Origin: Prevotella sp.
GTDB taxonomy: Bacteria; Bacteroidota; Bacteroidia; Bacteroidales; Bacteroidaceae
Direction: 5' to 3'
NCBI GenBank assembly: GCA_017557185.1
Contig: JAFZAP010000019.1
Span: forward strand, 1 to 64,000
DNA: 64,000 nucleotides
Positions 35,611 to 46,590 of the stretch are shown here, piece by piece. Under the pieces are notes generated by a model. The model searched no databases, was not told where the DNA came from, and saw only the letters and a program-made list of their open reading frames with translations. Every line of letters starts with the position of its first letter. Position 1 is the stretch's first letter. The translations under genes and the position numbers were made by a program.

Positions 35611-35997
35611 TTAACGCTTACTGAACTGGAAGCGACGACGTGCCTTCGGCTGACCCGGCTTCTTGCGCTCCACCTCGCGAGCATCGCGGGTGAGGAATCC
35701 GTGGTCCTTCAGGGCCTTCTTATCCTCGGCATTGACTTTCACCAGTGCGCGGGCGATAGCCATACGCAGAGCCTGGCTCTGACCGGTGAAACCACCACCG
35801 TCGAGGTTTGCCTTAATATCGTACTTCTCTTCAACGCCCAGGAGCTGCAGGGGCTGCTTCACAACATACTGCAGGATGCCCGAGGGGAAATACTTGTCGA
35901 GTTCACGCTTGTTAATAACGATCTTGCCGGTACCCTCTGTGAGGTAAACGCGAGCCACTGAGCTCTTACGACGGCCTATTGCATTGATTTGTTCCAT
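35611..35997 (-). CDS. rpsI: 30S ribosomal protein S9
   Basis: 128 aa. INAIGRRKSSVARVYLTEG at the N-terminus and the C-terminal KKPGQPKARRRFQFSKR, whose final basic residues reach the P-site tRNA, are diagnostic. It follows rplM after 27 bp in the universal rplM-rpsI pair. Confidence 0.97.
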   Translation of the reverse strand: MEQINAIGRRKSSVARVYLTEGTGKIVINKRELDKYFPSGILQYVVKQPLQLLGVEEKYDIKANLDGGGFTGQSQALRMAIARALVKVNAEDKKALKDHGFLTRDAREVERKKPGQPKARRRFQFSKR

Positions 35998-36024
35998 ATC
36001 TATTTTTCTACTTTACTACTTTGA

Positions 36025-36486
36025 TTACTTGTAGAGATTGATATCGATAGCCTTCGGCTTCTGTGCCTCGTGCTTGTGCTCGGTGCCATTGTAGACGTAG
36101 AGGTTGTCGAGCAGATGACGGCCCAGACGACCCTTCGGCAGCATGCCCTTCACGGCGTGCTTGATGATGCGCTCAGAGCCAAACGGCTGCTTGCGAAGCT
36201 CGGCAGGCGTGTTGAAACGCTGGCCACCGGGATAGCCCGTATAGCGGGTGTAGAGCTTATCGGTCTCTTTCTTACCAGTGAAGACCACCTTGTCGGCGTT
36301 AATAATGATTACGTTGTCGCCACAATCGACATGCGGGGTGAATGTGGGCTTGTACTTTCCGCGGAGCAGCTTGGCAACCTTCGTGCAAAGGCGTCCGACA
36401 ACCTGGTCGGTAGCGTCGATCACCACCCACTCCTTTTGTGCTGTTTCCTTGTTGACGGAAATAGTCTTGTAACTCAAAGTATCCAT
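36025..36486 (-). CDS. rplM: 50S ribosomal protein L13
   Basis: 153 aa. KEWVVIDATDQVVGRLCTKVA and GMLPKGRLGRHLLDNLYVYNG are conserved L13 segments. First gene of the rplM-rpsI-rpsB-tsf unit, read from the promoter near 36646 with a leader of about 150 nt that contains a GC-rich hairpin. Confidence 0.97.
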   Translation of the reverse strand: MDTLSYKTISVNKETAQKEWVVIDATDQVVGRLCTKVAKLLRGKYKPTFTPHVDCGDNVIIINADKVVFTGKKETDKLYTRYTGYPGGQRFNTPAELRKQPFGSERIIKHAVKGMLPKGRLGRHLLDNLYVYNGTEHKHEAQKPKAIDINLYK

Positions 36487-36579
36487 TTCTGAATTAAAAT
36501 TTTACTACTAAAAAACGTTTTTAAATAATATAAATAATGTGTACATCTGCACGAGCGATTCACTAACCACGATGCCTGG

Positions 36580-36653
36580 CCAAAGACACCGCTATTAACA
36601 CTCCCGTGCTGGGGAGCCTAAGACTCTCCCCGAATAATCGGACTGCAAAGGTA
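36580..36653 (-). promoter_or_regulatory. rplM promoter and candidate ribosomal-protein leader hairpin
   Basis: TACCTTTG on the minus strand (36646-36653) is the -7 element. The transcript then holds GGGGAG and CTCCCC arms around AGTCTTAGG (about 36612-36632), followed by CACGGGAGTG. The long leader and the hairpin fit autogenous control by L13 or S9; this is inference. Confidence 0.5.
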
Positions 36654-36851
36654 CGAAGTTTCTACCGAACGACGAAGACAGTACGGGGGCAAAAGGTCTT
36701 GATTTAAGGTTATTTAGTAGATTTTAGGTTTTTTAACTACAGTTTCAAGCGTTTAACTCTGCTAATTCATCATAACGGCACATCATTTCCACCTGATGAC
36801 AACCCCCATTTCATCGCTTCTGAGATACGAAAAATCGAGGGCAAAACATGA

Positions 36852-37201
36852 AGAAAAATGCTCTAATTCATCAACAGTAATACAGTAATTCGTCAAGAAT
36901 TATGATCCTATGCGTCTAGAGCAATGATCCTATTCGTCTGGAGTTATGGTCCTATACGTCAAGAGCGATGGTCTTATTCGTATGGAGTTATAGTCTTATA
37001 CGTCAAGAGCAATGGTCTTATTCGTCTGGAGCACCACTCCGATAAAGTAATATATAATATATTGCAGAGTAATATATGATATATTGGTCGGTAATATATA
37101 ATATATTGGTTAGTAATATATGATATATTACTTTGTGATAAATAATATATTACTTGATTAAATCAATGCTCTGGATGCATCAGACGAGGTCTTTCGACTT
37201 A
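36852..37201. repeat. 22-bp-period degenerate array, locus 4 (about 16 units)
   Basis: Units start at 36852, 36874, 36896, 36918, 36940, 36962, 36984, 37006, 37028, then 37048, 37070, 37092, 37114, 37136, 37158 and 37180. All steps are 22 bp except one of 20. The first block uses AGAGCAATGGTCTTATTCG-like units, with alternate units sharing more identity (a 44-bp higher order). From 37048 the units switch to TAATATATAATATATT, keeping length and dyad symmetry while changing sequence. It lies between the divergent rplM and beta-galactosidase genes. Confidence 0.85.
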
Positions 37202-37204
37202 TAA

Positions 37205-37402
37205 GAAAGGGCATAAAGGGGAGTGAAAGGGCTTAAGGGGGAGTGGAAGGGCTTAAAGGGACGAATGCTTTGGCAGTTAGAGTGTGTTTGCAGAGAGACT
37301 AATGTCCCTTTATGCCCTTCCACTCCCCTTTACGCCCTTTATGCCCTATCACTCCCTTTTATGCCCTTTCACTCCCCTTTATGCCCCTTATGCCCTTTAT
37401 AC
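37205..37402. repeat. AAAGGGGAGTGGAAGGGC repeats in large inverted orientation
   Basis: 37207-37262 contains three copies of a GGGGAGTGGAAGGGC-type unit, and 37309-37400 contains four copies of the complementary GCCCTTCCACTCCCC-type unit, so the two arms can fold on each other. Related units occur at 58433-58535 and 59171-59233. Confidence 0.7.
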
Positions 37403-37470
37403 TTATATATAAATAAGGTGTAGTCTCTGGATGACTCAGCGCGATGATTTCCTAAAAAAAGAATAAATTC

Positions 37471-37502
37471 TTTTGCCGTCTGCAGACTTTTCGTTATCTT
37501 TG
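37471..37502 (+). promoter_or_regulatory. Promoter of the GH2 beta-galactosidase
   Basis: TTTTG at 37471-37475 (-33 element) and TATCTTTG at 37495-37502 (-7 element) with 19 bp between them, a full Bacteroidota promoter. The leader to the ATG at 37622 is about 110 nt. Confidence 0.75.
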
Positions 37503-37567
37503 CATCGTAAACCCCGCGAGCCTGCTCATGCTCGGCCATTGAGGCAAGCATCATAGCTTTCGCTTAA

Positions 37568-40927
<3,360 letters not shown>

Positions 40928-40934
40928 GAAACTC

Positions 40935-41009
40935 ATGAAAAAAGCAATCGTTGTAGGCGGTAGCAATGGCATCGGACTGGCCATTGCAACCTGCCTTGCT
41001 GAAGAATAA
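40935..41009 (+). pseudogene. N-terminal remnant of a short-chain dehydrogenase/reductase
   Basis: An ATG eight bases after the galactosidase stop opens 24 codons reading KKAIVVGGSNGIGLAIATCL then AEE and a stop. GGSNGIG is the SDR dinucleotide-binding motif, so this is the first strand and helix of an SDR whose remainder was deleted. The following bases (AACCATTGAACCGCGCCGCA) belong to a dispersed repeat, suggesting deletion or repeat-mediated loss. Confidence 0.7.
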
Positions 41010-41061
41010 AGGCTACCATTAAGCACTTTGAACCATTGAACCGCGCCGCAGGCGCACTAGT

Positions 41062-42606
41062 ATGTCAGAGACTCTGAAAGAGAAAACGGCGAAAGGACTG
41101 CTATGGGGCGGTCTGAACAGCACGGTACAGCAACTGCTAGGAATCGTGTTCGGCATCATCTTGGCCCGACGGCTCAACCAGTCGGACTTCGGTATGATTG
41201 CTATGATCACCATCTTTCAGCTTATCGGCAACGACCTGCAGAACAGCGGTTTCAAGGTAGCACTGGCTAACCTGCGACAACCCACCGACCGCGACTACAA
41301 CTCCGTGTTCTGGTTCAACATCCTCATGGGCGGTTCGCTGTATATCCTGCTTTTCCTTTGTGCACCTCTCATCGCCAGTTTCTACCACATCCCTTCGCTG
41401 ACACCGTTGGCTCGCTATGCCTTCCTAAGTATCGTCTTCGCCAGTTTCGGCACAGCGCAGTCAGCATGGCTCTTCAAGAACCTGCGCGCCAAGCAACAGG
41501 CCAAGGCAGGCATGATGGCTGTGCTCATCTCGAGTAGTGTGGCTGTGGTGATGGCCTACATGGGGTTTGCCTACTGGGCACTGGCCACGCAGACCAACCT
41601 ATACATCCTGCTCTGCACCCTGTTCTATTGGTATTACAGCCCTTGGCGGCCGACGCTGTCAATCGACTTGAAGCCTGCACTTCGCATGTTCCGCTTCTCT
41701 GTGAAGCTTCTCATATCACAAGTGCTCACCGACATCAACAACAACGTGCTGAACATCTTGCTCGGACGCTTCTATGGCCGTCACGACACAGGTAACTACA
41801 ATCAGGCTTTCCAGTGGAGTACGAAAGGTTCAAACATCATTCAGAACATGGTGCAGCAGGTGGCTCAGCCCGTCCTTGTCAGTGTTGACGACGAACACGA
41901 ACGACAGCTTCGCGTGCTTCGCAAGATGATGCGATTCGCTGCTTTCTTGTCGTTCCCTCTTCTGTTCGGGCTGTCGCTCGTTTCGCATGAGTTCATCGTT
42001 ACCCTATTAGGTGAGAAGTGGGCTGAAAGTGCCAACTACCTGCGCTGGCTGGCCATTGGCAGTGCCTTCCTGCCTTTGTCAACGCTACTGGCGAATGTCG
42101 TTATCACCAAGGGTCGCAGCAACATCTTCATGTACGTCAACCTGGCACTGGCACTCTGCCAGACCGCCACGATGCTCGCCATTTACCATTTCCAAATCTC
42201 CCTTCCCTTCTTCTCCCTTCCCTTTAGGGAGGGGTTGGGGGTAGGCCCAGGGGTAGGCTCTCCTCTTTACACGATGGTCATTGCCTTCGTCGCACTCACC
42301 ATCCTCTGGTTCTTTGTCTGGGCATTCTTCGCTCGTCGTCTGGCTGGCTATCGTTTCACCCATCTCCTGCGCGACATACTGCCTTTCCTCTTCGCTGCAG
42401 CAGCCGTGATGCTCATAACAGGCTTCATCACCTCTCGTCTTTTCTCCTCTCCCTACGGGGGTGGGGTGGGGGTGGGGTTTCTCTTAACCCGCATCATCAT
42501 TGCTGCCCTACTCTACTTACTTATCATGCTGATTATTGGTGTACAAATTATTCAAGAAAGTATAGATTTTATGAATAATAACAGAATAAAAAACAAGAAC
42601 AAATGA
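41062..42606 (+). CDS. Oligosaccharide flippase (Wzx/MOP superfamily) with two repeat-encoded loops
   Basis: 514 aa, about 12-14 hydrophobic segments. The N-terminus KTAKGLLWGGLNSTVQQLLG and the stretch LARRLNQSDFGMIAMITIFQ are typical of polysaccharide export flippases, which move lipid-linked glycan units across the inner membrane. Two insertions encoded by GC-rich palindromes are translated in frame: SLPFREGLGVGPGVGS (nt about 42206-42257) and SSPYGGGVGVGF (42447-42477). Both fall in loops between membrane segments, so the protein may still fold. The stop overlaps the next gene. First gene of a surface-glycan cluster. Confidence 0.9.
   Translation: MSETLKEKTAKGLLWGGLNSTVQQLLGIVFGIILARRLNQSDFGMIAMITIFQLIGNDLQNSGFKVALANLRQPTDRDYNSVFWFNILMGGSLYILLFLCAPLIASFYHIPSLTPLARYAFLSIVFASFGTAQSAWLFKNLRAKQQAKAGMMAVLISSSVAVVMAYMGFAYWALATQTNLYILLCTLFYWYYSPWRPTLSIDLKPALRMFRFSVKLLISQVLTDINNNVLNILLGRFYGRHDTGNYNQAFQWSTKGSNIIQNMVQQVAQPVLVSVDDEHERQLRVLRKMMRFAAFLSFPLLFGLSLVSHEFIVTLLGEKWAESANYLRWLAIGSAFLPLSTLLANVVITKGRSNIFMYVNLALALCQTATMLAIYHFQISLPFFSLPFREGLGVGPGVGSPLYTMVIAFVALTILWFFVWAFFARRLAGYRFTHLLRDILPFLFAAAAVMLITGFITSRLFSSPYGGGVGVGFLLTRIIIAALLYLLIMLIIGVQIIQESIDFMNNNRIKNKNK
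42206..42257. repeat. GC-rich palindrome inside the flippase, insertion A
   Basis: CCCTTCCCTTTAGGGAGGGG, then TTGGGGGTAGG, then a second CCCAGGGGTAGG. It encodes SLPFREGLGVGPGVGS in frame between a membrane helix and LYTMVIAFVAL. Confidence 0.7.
42447..42477. repeat. GC-rich palindrome inside the flippase, insertion B
   Basis: CTCTCCCTACGGGGGTGGGG followed by TGGGGGTGGGG, encoding SSPYGGGVGVGF in frame before the last membrane helix. Confidence 0.65.
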
Positions 42607-43325
42607 ATTATGCCTTGATTATTGCTGGAGGTTCTGGCAACAGAATGGGACAGGATATTCCCAAACAATTCATCAATGTCTACGACAAACCAATTCTCAT
42701 CTATACATTAGAGGGATTTCAACGTCATCCAATGATAGATGCCATCGAGGTAGTTTGTCTTGACGGTTGGCATGATGTTCTATGGGCCTACTCACGCCAA
42801 TTCAACATCACCAAATTAGAAAGTGTCATCTCTGGTGGAAATAGTGCTCAGGAGAGCATCCGAAACGGGGTTTACAATTTGGAAAAAAGAGCTAAAGACA
42901 ATGACATTGTCATTATCCACGATGGGATACGTCCTCTCGTTGATGATACTGTTCTGACAGATGTCATAAAAAAAGCGAAGAAATATGGAAATGGTGTAAC
43001 CTCATTGCCCTACAACGAACAAATATTCATTGTAAACCCTGACGATGTGACTACAACCAAACAGTATATTCCTCGTGAAACACTTCGTCGAGTGTCGACA
43101 CCTCAGGCTTACCAGTTCAAAAAACTTGACGAGGCATATCATAAGGCTTTTGAACAAGGTTTAGGTATTTACGGATCATCGTATACAAATACTATGATGG
43201 TAGAACTTGGGGAAACCCTGCATTTCGCTGCTGGCTCCGACAAAAATATCAAACTGACAACCAAAGATGACCTTGAATTGTTTAAGGGATATTTAAAAAT
43301 GGATAAAGACACATGGCTGAAATAA
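42603..43325 (+). CDS. IspD/TarI-like cytidylyltransferase
   Basis: 240 aa. LIIAGGSGNRMGQDIPKQF is the CTP-binding motif of the IspD/TarI family; IIHDGIRPLVDD and the C-terminal NIKLTTKDDLELFKG also match. IspD makes CDP-ME, TarI makes CDP-ribitol. Because it overlaps a flippase and is followed by an epimerase/reductase and a LicD transferase, it more likely makes a CDP-polyol for phospho-decoration of surface glycan than serves isoprenoid synthesis. Base composition falls from this gene on (AT-rich codons), as is common in acquired glycan clusters. Its stop overlaps the next gene by 13 bases. Confidence 0.85.
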   Translation: MNYALIIAGGSGNRMGQDIPKQFINVYDKPILIYTLEGFQRHPMIDAIEVVCLDGWHDVLWAYSRQFNITKLESVISGGNSAQESIRNGVYNLEKRAKDNDIVIIHDGIRPLVDDTVLTDVIKKAKKYGNGVTSLPYNEQIFIVNPDDVTTTKQYIPRETLRRVSTPQAYQFKKLDEAYHKAFEQGLGIYGSSYTNTMMVELGETLHFAAGSDKNIKLTTKDDLELFKGYLKMDKDTWLK

Positions 43326-44371
43326 ACATACTGAATAAGAATCATCCGTTATATCAGGAAGATTTAGAACGGATTGCTCAGACCGTAAATATGGATATGC
43401 TTCATAACAAATCTTTTTTAATCTCAGGTAGCACTGGACTATTGGGAATCTTTCTAATAGATGTTCTAATGCGCCTGAATGAAAAAGGAGCGAACATCAC
43501 CATTTTTGCATTGGGGCGCAGCAAGGAAAAGGCAATCAAGAGATTAGGAGAATATCGTAACGATTGCCATTTTCAGTTTATCGTTCACGAAGCTACAGAA
43601 TCGCTTAAGGAGTTACCCAACACAGACTATATCATCCCCCTGGCATCCAACACCCATCCATTAGCCTATTCCCAATATCCTATAGAAACCATTAACATCA
43701 ATGTGAAAGGAGCAGAAGAGGCTCTTAAAAAGGCTTTTGACAACGGAGCAACAGTTCTATATCCGTCTACAGTTGAGATCTATGGCAATTCAAAGGATAC
43801 AGCCAAGTTTGTTGAGACATTTACTGGCGAACTCAGTCTGGAAACGTCACGCTCCTGCTATACAGAATCAAAACGGCTGAGTGAAGCACTTTGCCAATCA
43901 TATAGGGCAGAAAAAGGTGTTAGAGTAAAAATCGTCAGGCTTAGTCGTGTCTTTGGCCCTACGATGCTTATGTGTGACAGCAAAGCCTCCTCTCAGTTTA
44001 TCAAAAAAGCCCTAAGAAAGGAAAATATTGTTCTCAAGAGCAAAGGTGAACAGCAATTCTCATATACTTATGCGGCAGATGCTGTTGGAGCCATGTTACA
44101 TGTCCTTTTGCATGGGGTAGAAGGTGCTGCTTATAATATTGCAAATGAAACTTGTAATGTTAGACTGAAGGACTTTGCCAAACTATGTGCTGATTGGGCT
44201 GGAAAAGAAGTGGTTTTCGAGTTGCCATCAGAAACAGAACAGAAAGGATTCTCAATTGCCACGAGAGCCATTCTCGATAATTCCAAATTGCTAAACATTG
44301 GTTGGAATCCTACTTATACAATGAAAGATGCCATATATAGGACATTGGAAATCTTAAGCTATGGAAAATAA
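43313..44371 (+). CDS. NAD-dependent epimerase/dehydratase (extended SDR)
   Basis: 352 aa. LISGSTGLLGIFLID is the Rossmann GxxGxxG motif, and SRSCYTESKRLSE holds the catalytic YxxxK. PLASNTHPLAYSQYP and LYPSTVEIYGN resemble UDP-sugar and CDP-sugar epimerases/dehydratases. It probably supplies or modifies a nucleotide sugar or polyol for the adjacent LicD and cytidylyltransferase. The substrate is not predictable. It overlaps both neighbours. Confidence 0.85.
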   Translation: MAEINILNKNHPLYQEDLERIAQTVNMDMLHNKSFLISGSTGLLGIFLIDVLMRLNEKGANITIFALGRSKEKAIKRLGEYRNDCHFQFIVHEATESLKELPNTDYIIPLASNTHPLAYSQYPIETININVKGAEEALKKAFDNGATVLYPSTVEIYGNSKDTAKFVETFTGELSLETSRSCYTESKRLSEALCQSYRAEKGVRVKIVRLSRVFGPTMLMCDSKASSQFIKKALRKENIVLKSKGEQQFSYTYAADAVGAMLHVLLHGVEGAAYNIANETCNVRLKDFAKLCADWAGKEVVFELPSETEQKGFSIATRAILDNSKLLNIGWNPTYTMKDAIYRTLEILSYGK

Positions 44372-45167
44372 GTATTTACAAAAATTCAAAGAGCAACAGC
44401 TTCGCCCCTGCCAGCTGAAGCAACTGTCTATACTAAAAGAGATCGATCGTATTTGCCGAAAACACCAGATAAGCTACTGGTTAGATGGCGGCACATTACT
44501 AGGAGCTGTCAGACATAAGGGTTTTATACCTTGGGACGATGATATTGACGTCGCCATGAGAAAAGAAGACCTGGATAGATTTATACTTGTCGCTCCATCA
44601 GAACTACACGAAGGACTCTTTCTACAGACTCCACAAATAGAGCCACAATCTAAGGAACCTATCGTCAAAGTTCGCGATCTGAACTCCTTCTTTGTTGAAG
44701 GCTCTGACAATTTTGCTGCCGACTATCAGAAAGGACTATATGTCGATATTTTTCCTATGATAGATTATCCCACATTACCCAAAAAATGGGTAAAGCGTAT
44801 TACTTTGGGTATTTCAAAAAGTTACTCTATTCTGCACAAAGCGCACTATTACTCACTTCGATCTTTTGCTGAGTTCTTTTGGTTTGGTCTCAAGTATTGT
44901 CTAAGTTACCTTTTGTGGACGATCCTCTATGCTTTGCGACCTAAGGACACCTACATTTCGAACATCCTTATCAACAATGGCTATGGTATTATGCACCGAC
45001 AAGACTCTATCTTTCCTCTCGGTACAATCTCTTTTGAAGGCAAGATCTTCTCTGCTCCCTGTGACCCAAAGGCATATCTCTCAGACCTTTATAATAATTA
45101 TATGGAGATTCCCCCAAAAGAGAAACAAAAAATCCACTCTGTATTTATATTACCTGAACTAACATGA
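44361..45167 (+). CDS. LicD family phosphotransferase
   Basis: 268 aa. ISYWLDGGTLLGAVRHKGFI followed by PWDDDIDVAM is the LicD nucleotidyltransferase-fold motif with metal-binding Asp residues. LicD proteins transfer phosphocholine, and relatives transfer phosphoribitol, from CDP carriers to glycans. With the cytidylyltransferase two genes upstream, it most likely adds a polyol phosphate to the cluster's glycan. It overlaps the gene before it by 11 bases and the one after by 4. Confidence 0.88.
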   Translation: MENKYLQKFKEQQLRPCQLKQLSILKEIDRICRKHQISYWLDGGTLLGAVRHKGFIPWDDDIDVAMRKEDLDRFILVAPSELHEGLFLQTPQIEPQSKEPIVKVRDLNSFFVEGSDNFAADYQKGLYVDIFPMIDYPTLPKKWVKRITLGISKSYSILHKAHYYSLRSFAEFFWFGLKYCLSYLLWTILYALRPKDTYISNILINNGYGIMHRQDSIFPLGTISFEGKIFSAPCDPKAYLSDLYNNYMEIPPKEKQKIHSVFILPELT

Positions 45168-46189
45168 AATATCCTTCCCAAACCGACATCGCTGTTCTGA
45201 TGCTATTCTTCACCCGCTCCGACACCCTCCAGCTTGTGTTCAACGAAGTACGCAAGGCTCGTCCTTCGCGATTGTTCCTCTATCAAGATGGACCACGCGG
45301 GCCTGAGGATATGCCCGGCATAGAAGCTTGCAGGCAGATTGTCAGCGATGAGCAGATAGACTGGGAGTGCGAAGTCCATCGTCAATATCTCGACCATAAT
45401 CAAGGCTGTGACCCTTCGGGATTCCTCTCCCATCAATGGGCATTCTCGATGGCTGATAAGGTGATTGTGCTTGAGGACGATGTTGTTCCTTCGCAGTCGT
45501 TTTTCCTGTTCTGCAAGGAGATGCTCGACCGCTATGAGCACGATGAACGTATCACAATGGTTTGCGGTTTCAATACCGACGAGGTGACAACCGATGTCGA
45601 CGATGACTATTTCTTTACCTCGTTCATGAGCATCTGGGGATGGGCATCGTGGCGACGAGTAGCCGAACGCTGGGACTCCGAATACACTTTCATGCGCGAC
45701 AAACAGGCTATGCAACAGCTGCAGGCACTGGCCCGCAAGCGCCACCTGCGCAACACGATGTTGAAGATGTTCCGCGACCACAGCCAGAGCGGAAAGCCCT
45801 ACTTCGAAACCATCTATTGGGCCGACCTGCTCCTCAATTCCGGTCTCTGCATCATGCCGACGAAGAACCTTGTCAACAACGTAGGACTCACGGCCGATAG
45901 CACCCATTTCTCCGCAGAGCTGCAAACCATGCCCCACCGTCTGCGCCGCATCTTCACGATGCCTCGCTACGAGTTGCAGTTCCCCCTCCGCCACCCGCGC
46001 TACGTCATCGAGCACGTCGACTATCTCGACCGTCGCTATAAAATCATGGGCTGGAACCACCCCTGGACCAAAATACAGTATTCCCTCGAAGAACTCTGGC
46101 TCAATCTGCGTCGTGGCAACTTCAGCCACATCGGCCGCTCGCTTACCCGCCGCATCCACAAGTGGACAGGCCAAGATAGGCACGAGTAA
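45164..46189 (+). CDS. Glycosyltransferase-like protein (GT-A fold)
   Basis: 341 aa, no membrane segment. DIAVLMLFFTRSDTLQLVF, FLYQDGPRG and VIVLEDDVVPSQSFFLF fit a GT-A transferase; EDD is the metal/nucleotide-binding acidic motif. MSIWGWASWRRVAERWD is frequently seen in Bacteroidota glycan clusters in GNT-I-like proteins. Its codons are GC-richer than those of the preceding four genes, so the cluster is a composite. Last gene of the rightward unit; donor and acceptor unknown. Confidence 0.82.
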   Translation: MKYPSQTDIAVLMLFFTRSDTLQLVFNEVRKARPSRLFLYQDGPRGPEDMPGIEACRQIVSDEQIDWECEVHRQYLDHNQGCDPSGFLSHQWAFSMADKVIVLEDDVVPSQSFFLFCKEMLDRYEHDERITMVCGFNTDEVTTDVDDDYFFTSFMSIWGWASWRRVAERWDSEYTFMRDKQAMQQLQALARKRHLRNTMLKMFRDHSQSGKPYFETIYWADLLLNSGLCIMPTKNLVNNVGLTADSTHFSAELQTMPHRLRRIFTMPRYELQFPLRHPRYVIEHVDYLDRRYKIMGWNHPWTKIQYSLEELWLNLRRGNFSHIGRSLTRRIHKWTGQDRHE

Positions 46190-46319
46190 GGAGAAAAGTC
46201 GCTACGCGACGGTTCAAATGCGCCTATGGCGTGTTCAATAGTTCAAGTGAGTTCAATGCCCTGCGGGCGTTCAAAGGACGCGACGGTTCAAGAATTTTCG
46301 CAAACCTATAATACATACA
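46190..46319. repeat. GTTCAA-type dispersed repeat after the glycosyltransferase gene
   Basis: Short motifs such as CGCTACGCGACGGTTCAAA, GCGCCTATGGCG, GTTCAATAGTTCAAGTGAG and GGACGCGACGGTTCAAG alternate small GC palindromes with GTTCAA. A related block (TTTGAACCATTGAACCGCGC) lies at 41028-41055. No gene is present. Confidence 0.45.
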
Positions 46320-46356
46320 AATCGCCACCGTCCCTTTCACAGGAACAGTGGCGATT
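46320..46356 (-). terminator. Hairpin ending the giant protein 2/peptide 2 unit
   Basis: AATCGCCAC and GTGGCGATT arms with imperfect inner pairs (CGTCCC/GGAACA). Nearly identical hairpins lie at 50590-50626 and 54037-54073. Two of the three are followed at the same distance by an NLWDD peptide gene on the minus strand, consistent with a shared transcription end. Confidence 0.65.
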
Positions 46357-46400
46357 GCGATTACGGAAAAATCTTAATCGTTTCTATTAAGTGCGAACGA

Positions 46401-46574
46401 TTAATCGTCCCAGAGATTCCTATTCAGGGTTCCATCTGTTTCTGAATCCTGTTCGTCATCCCAGATACCAGAGTTTTTGCCTTCAGCGTGATAATGGTAA
46501 GAAGCTTGGAGGAGATCCGTCGACTGAACGCATTCTGTCTGCTCTACAATGGGCTTGATATATTTTTTCTTCAT
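46401..46574 (-). CDS. NLWDD partner peptide 2 (57 aa), downstream of giant protein 2
   Basis: 57 aa, beginning MKKKYIKPIVEQTE and ending LNRNLWDD, acidic overall with an internal second IWDD. AGGAGG at 46584-46589 is 9 nt from the ATG and one base from the giant gene's stop. The first eleven residues are identical to those of peptide 3 (MKKKYIKPIVE), while the centre (SYHYHAEGKNSG) is variable. It is too short for standard gene callers, but the three-fold conservation of ends, ribosome-binding site and position supports it. Function unknown. Confidence 0.82.
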   Translation of the reverse strand: MKKKYIKPIVEQTECVQSTDLLQASYHYHAEGKNSGIWDDEQDSETDGTLNRNLWDD

Positions 46575-46583
46575 ATGATGGGT

Positions 46584-46589
46584 CCTCCT
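46584..46589 (-). promoter_or_regulatory. Perfect Shine-Dalgarno AGGAGG for peptide 2
   Basis: AGGAGG on the minus strand, 9 nt before the peptide ATG, between the giant gene's TAA and the peptide start. Confidence 0.85.
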
Positions 46590-46590
46590 A

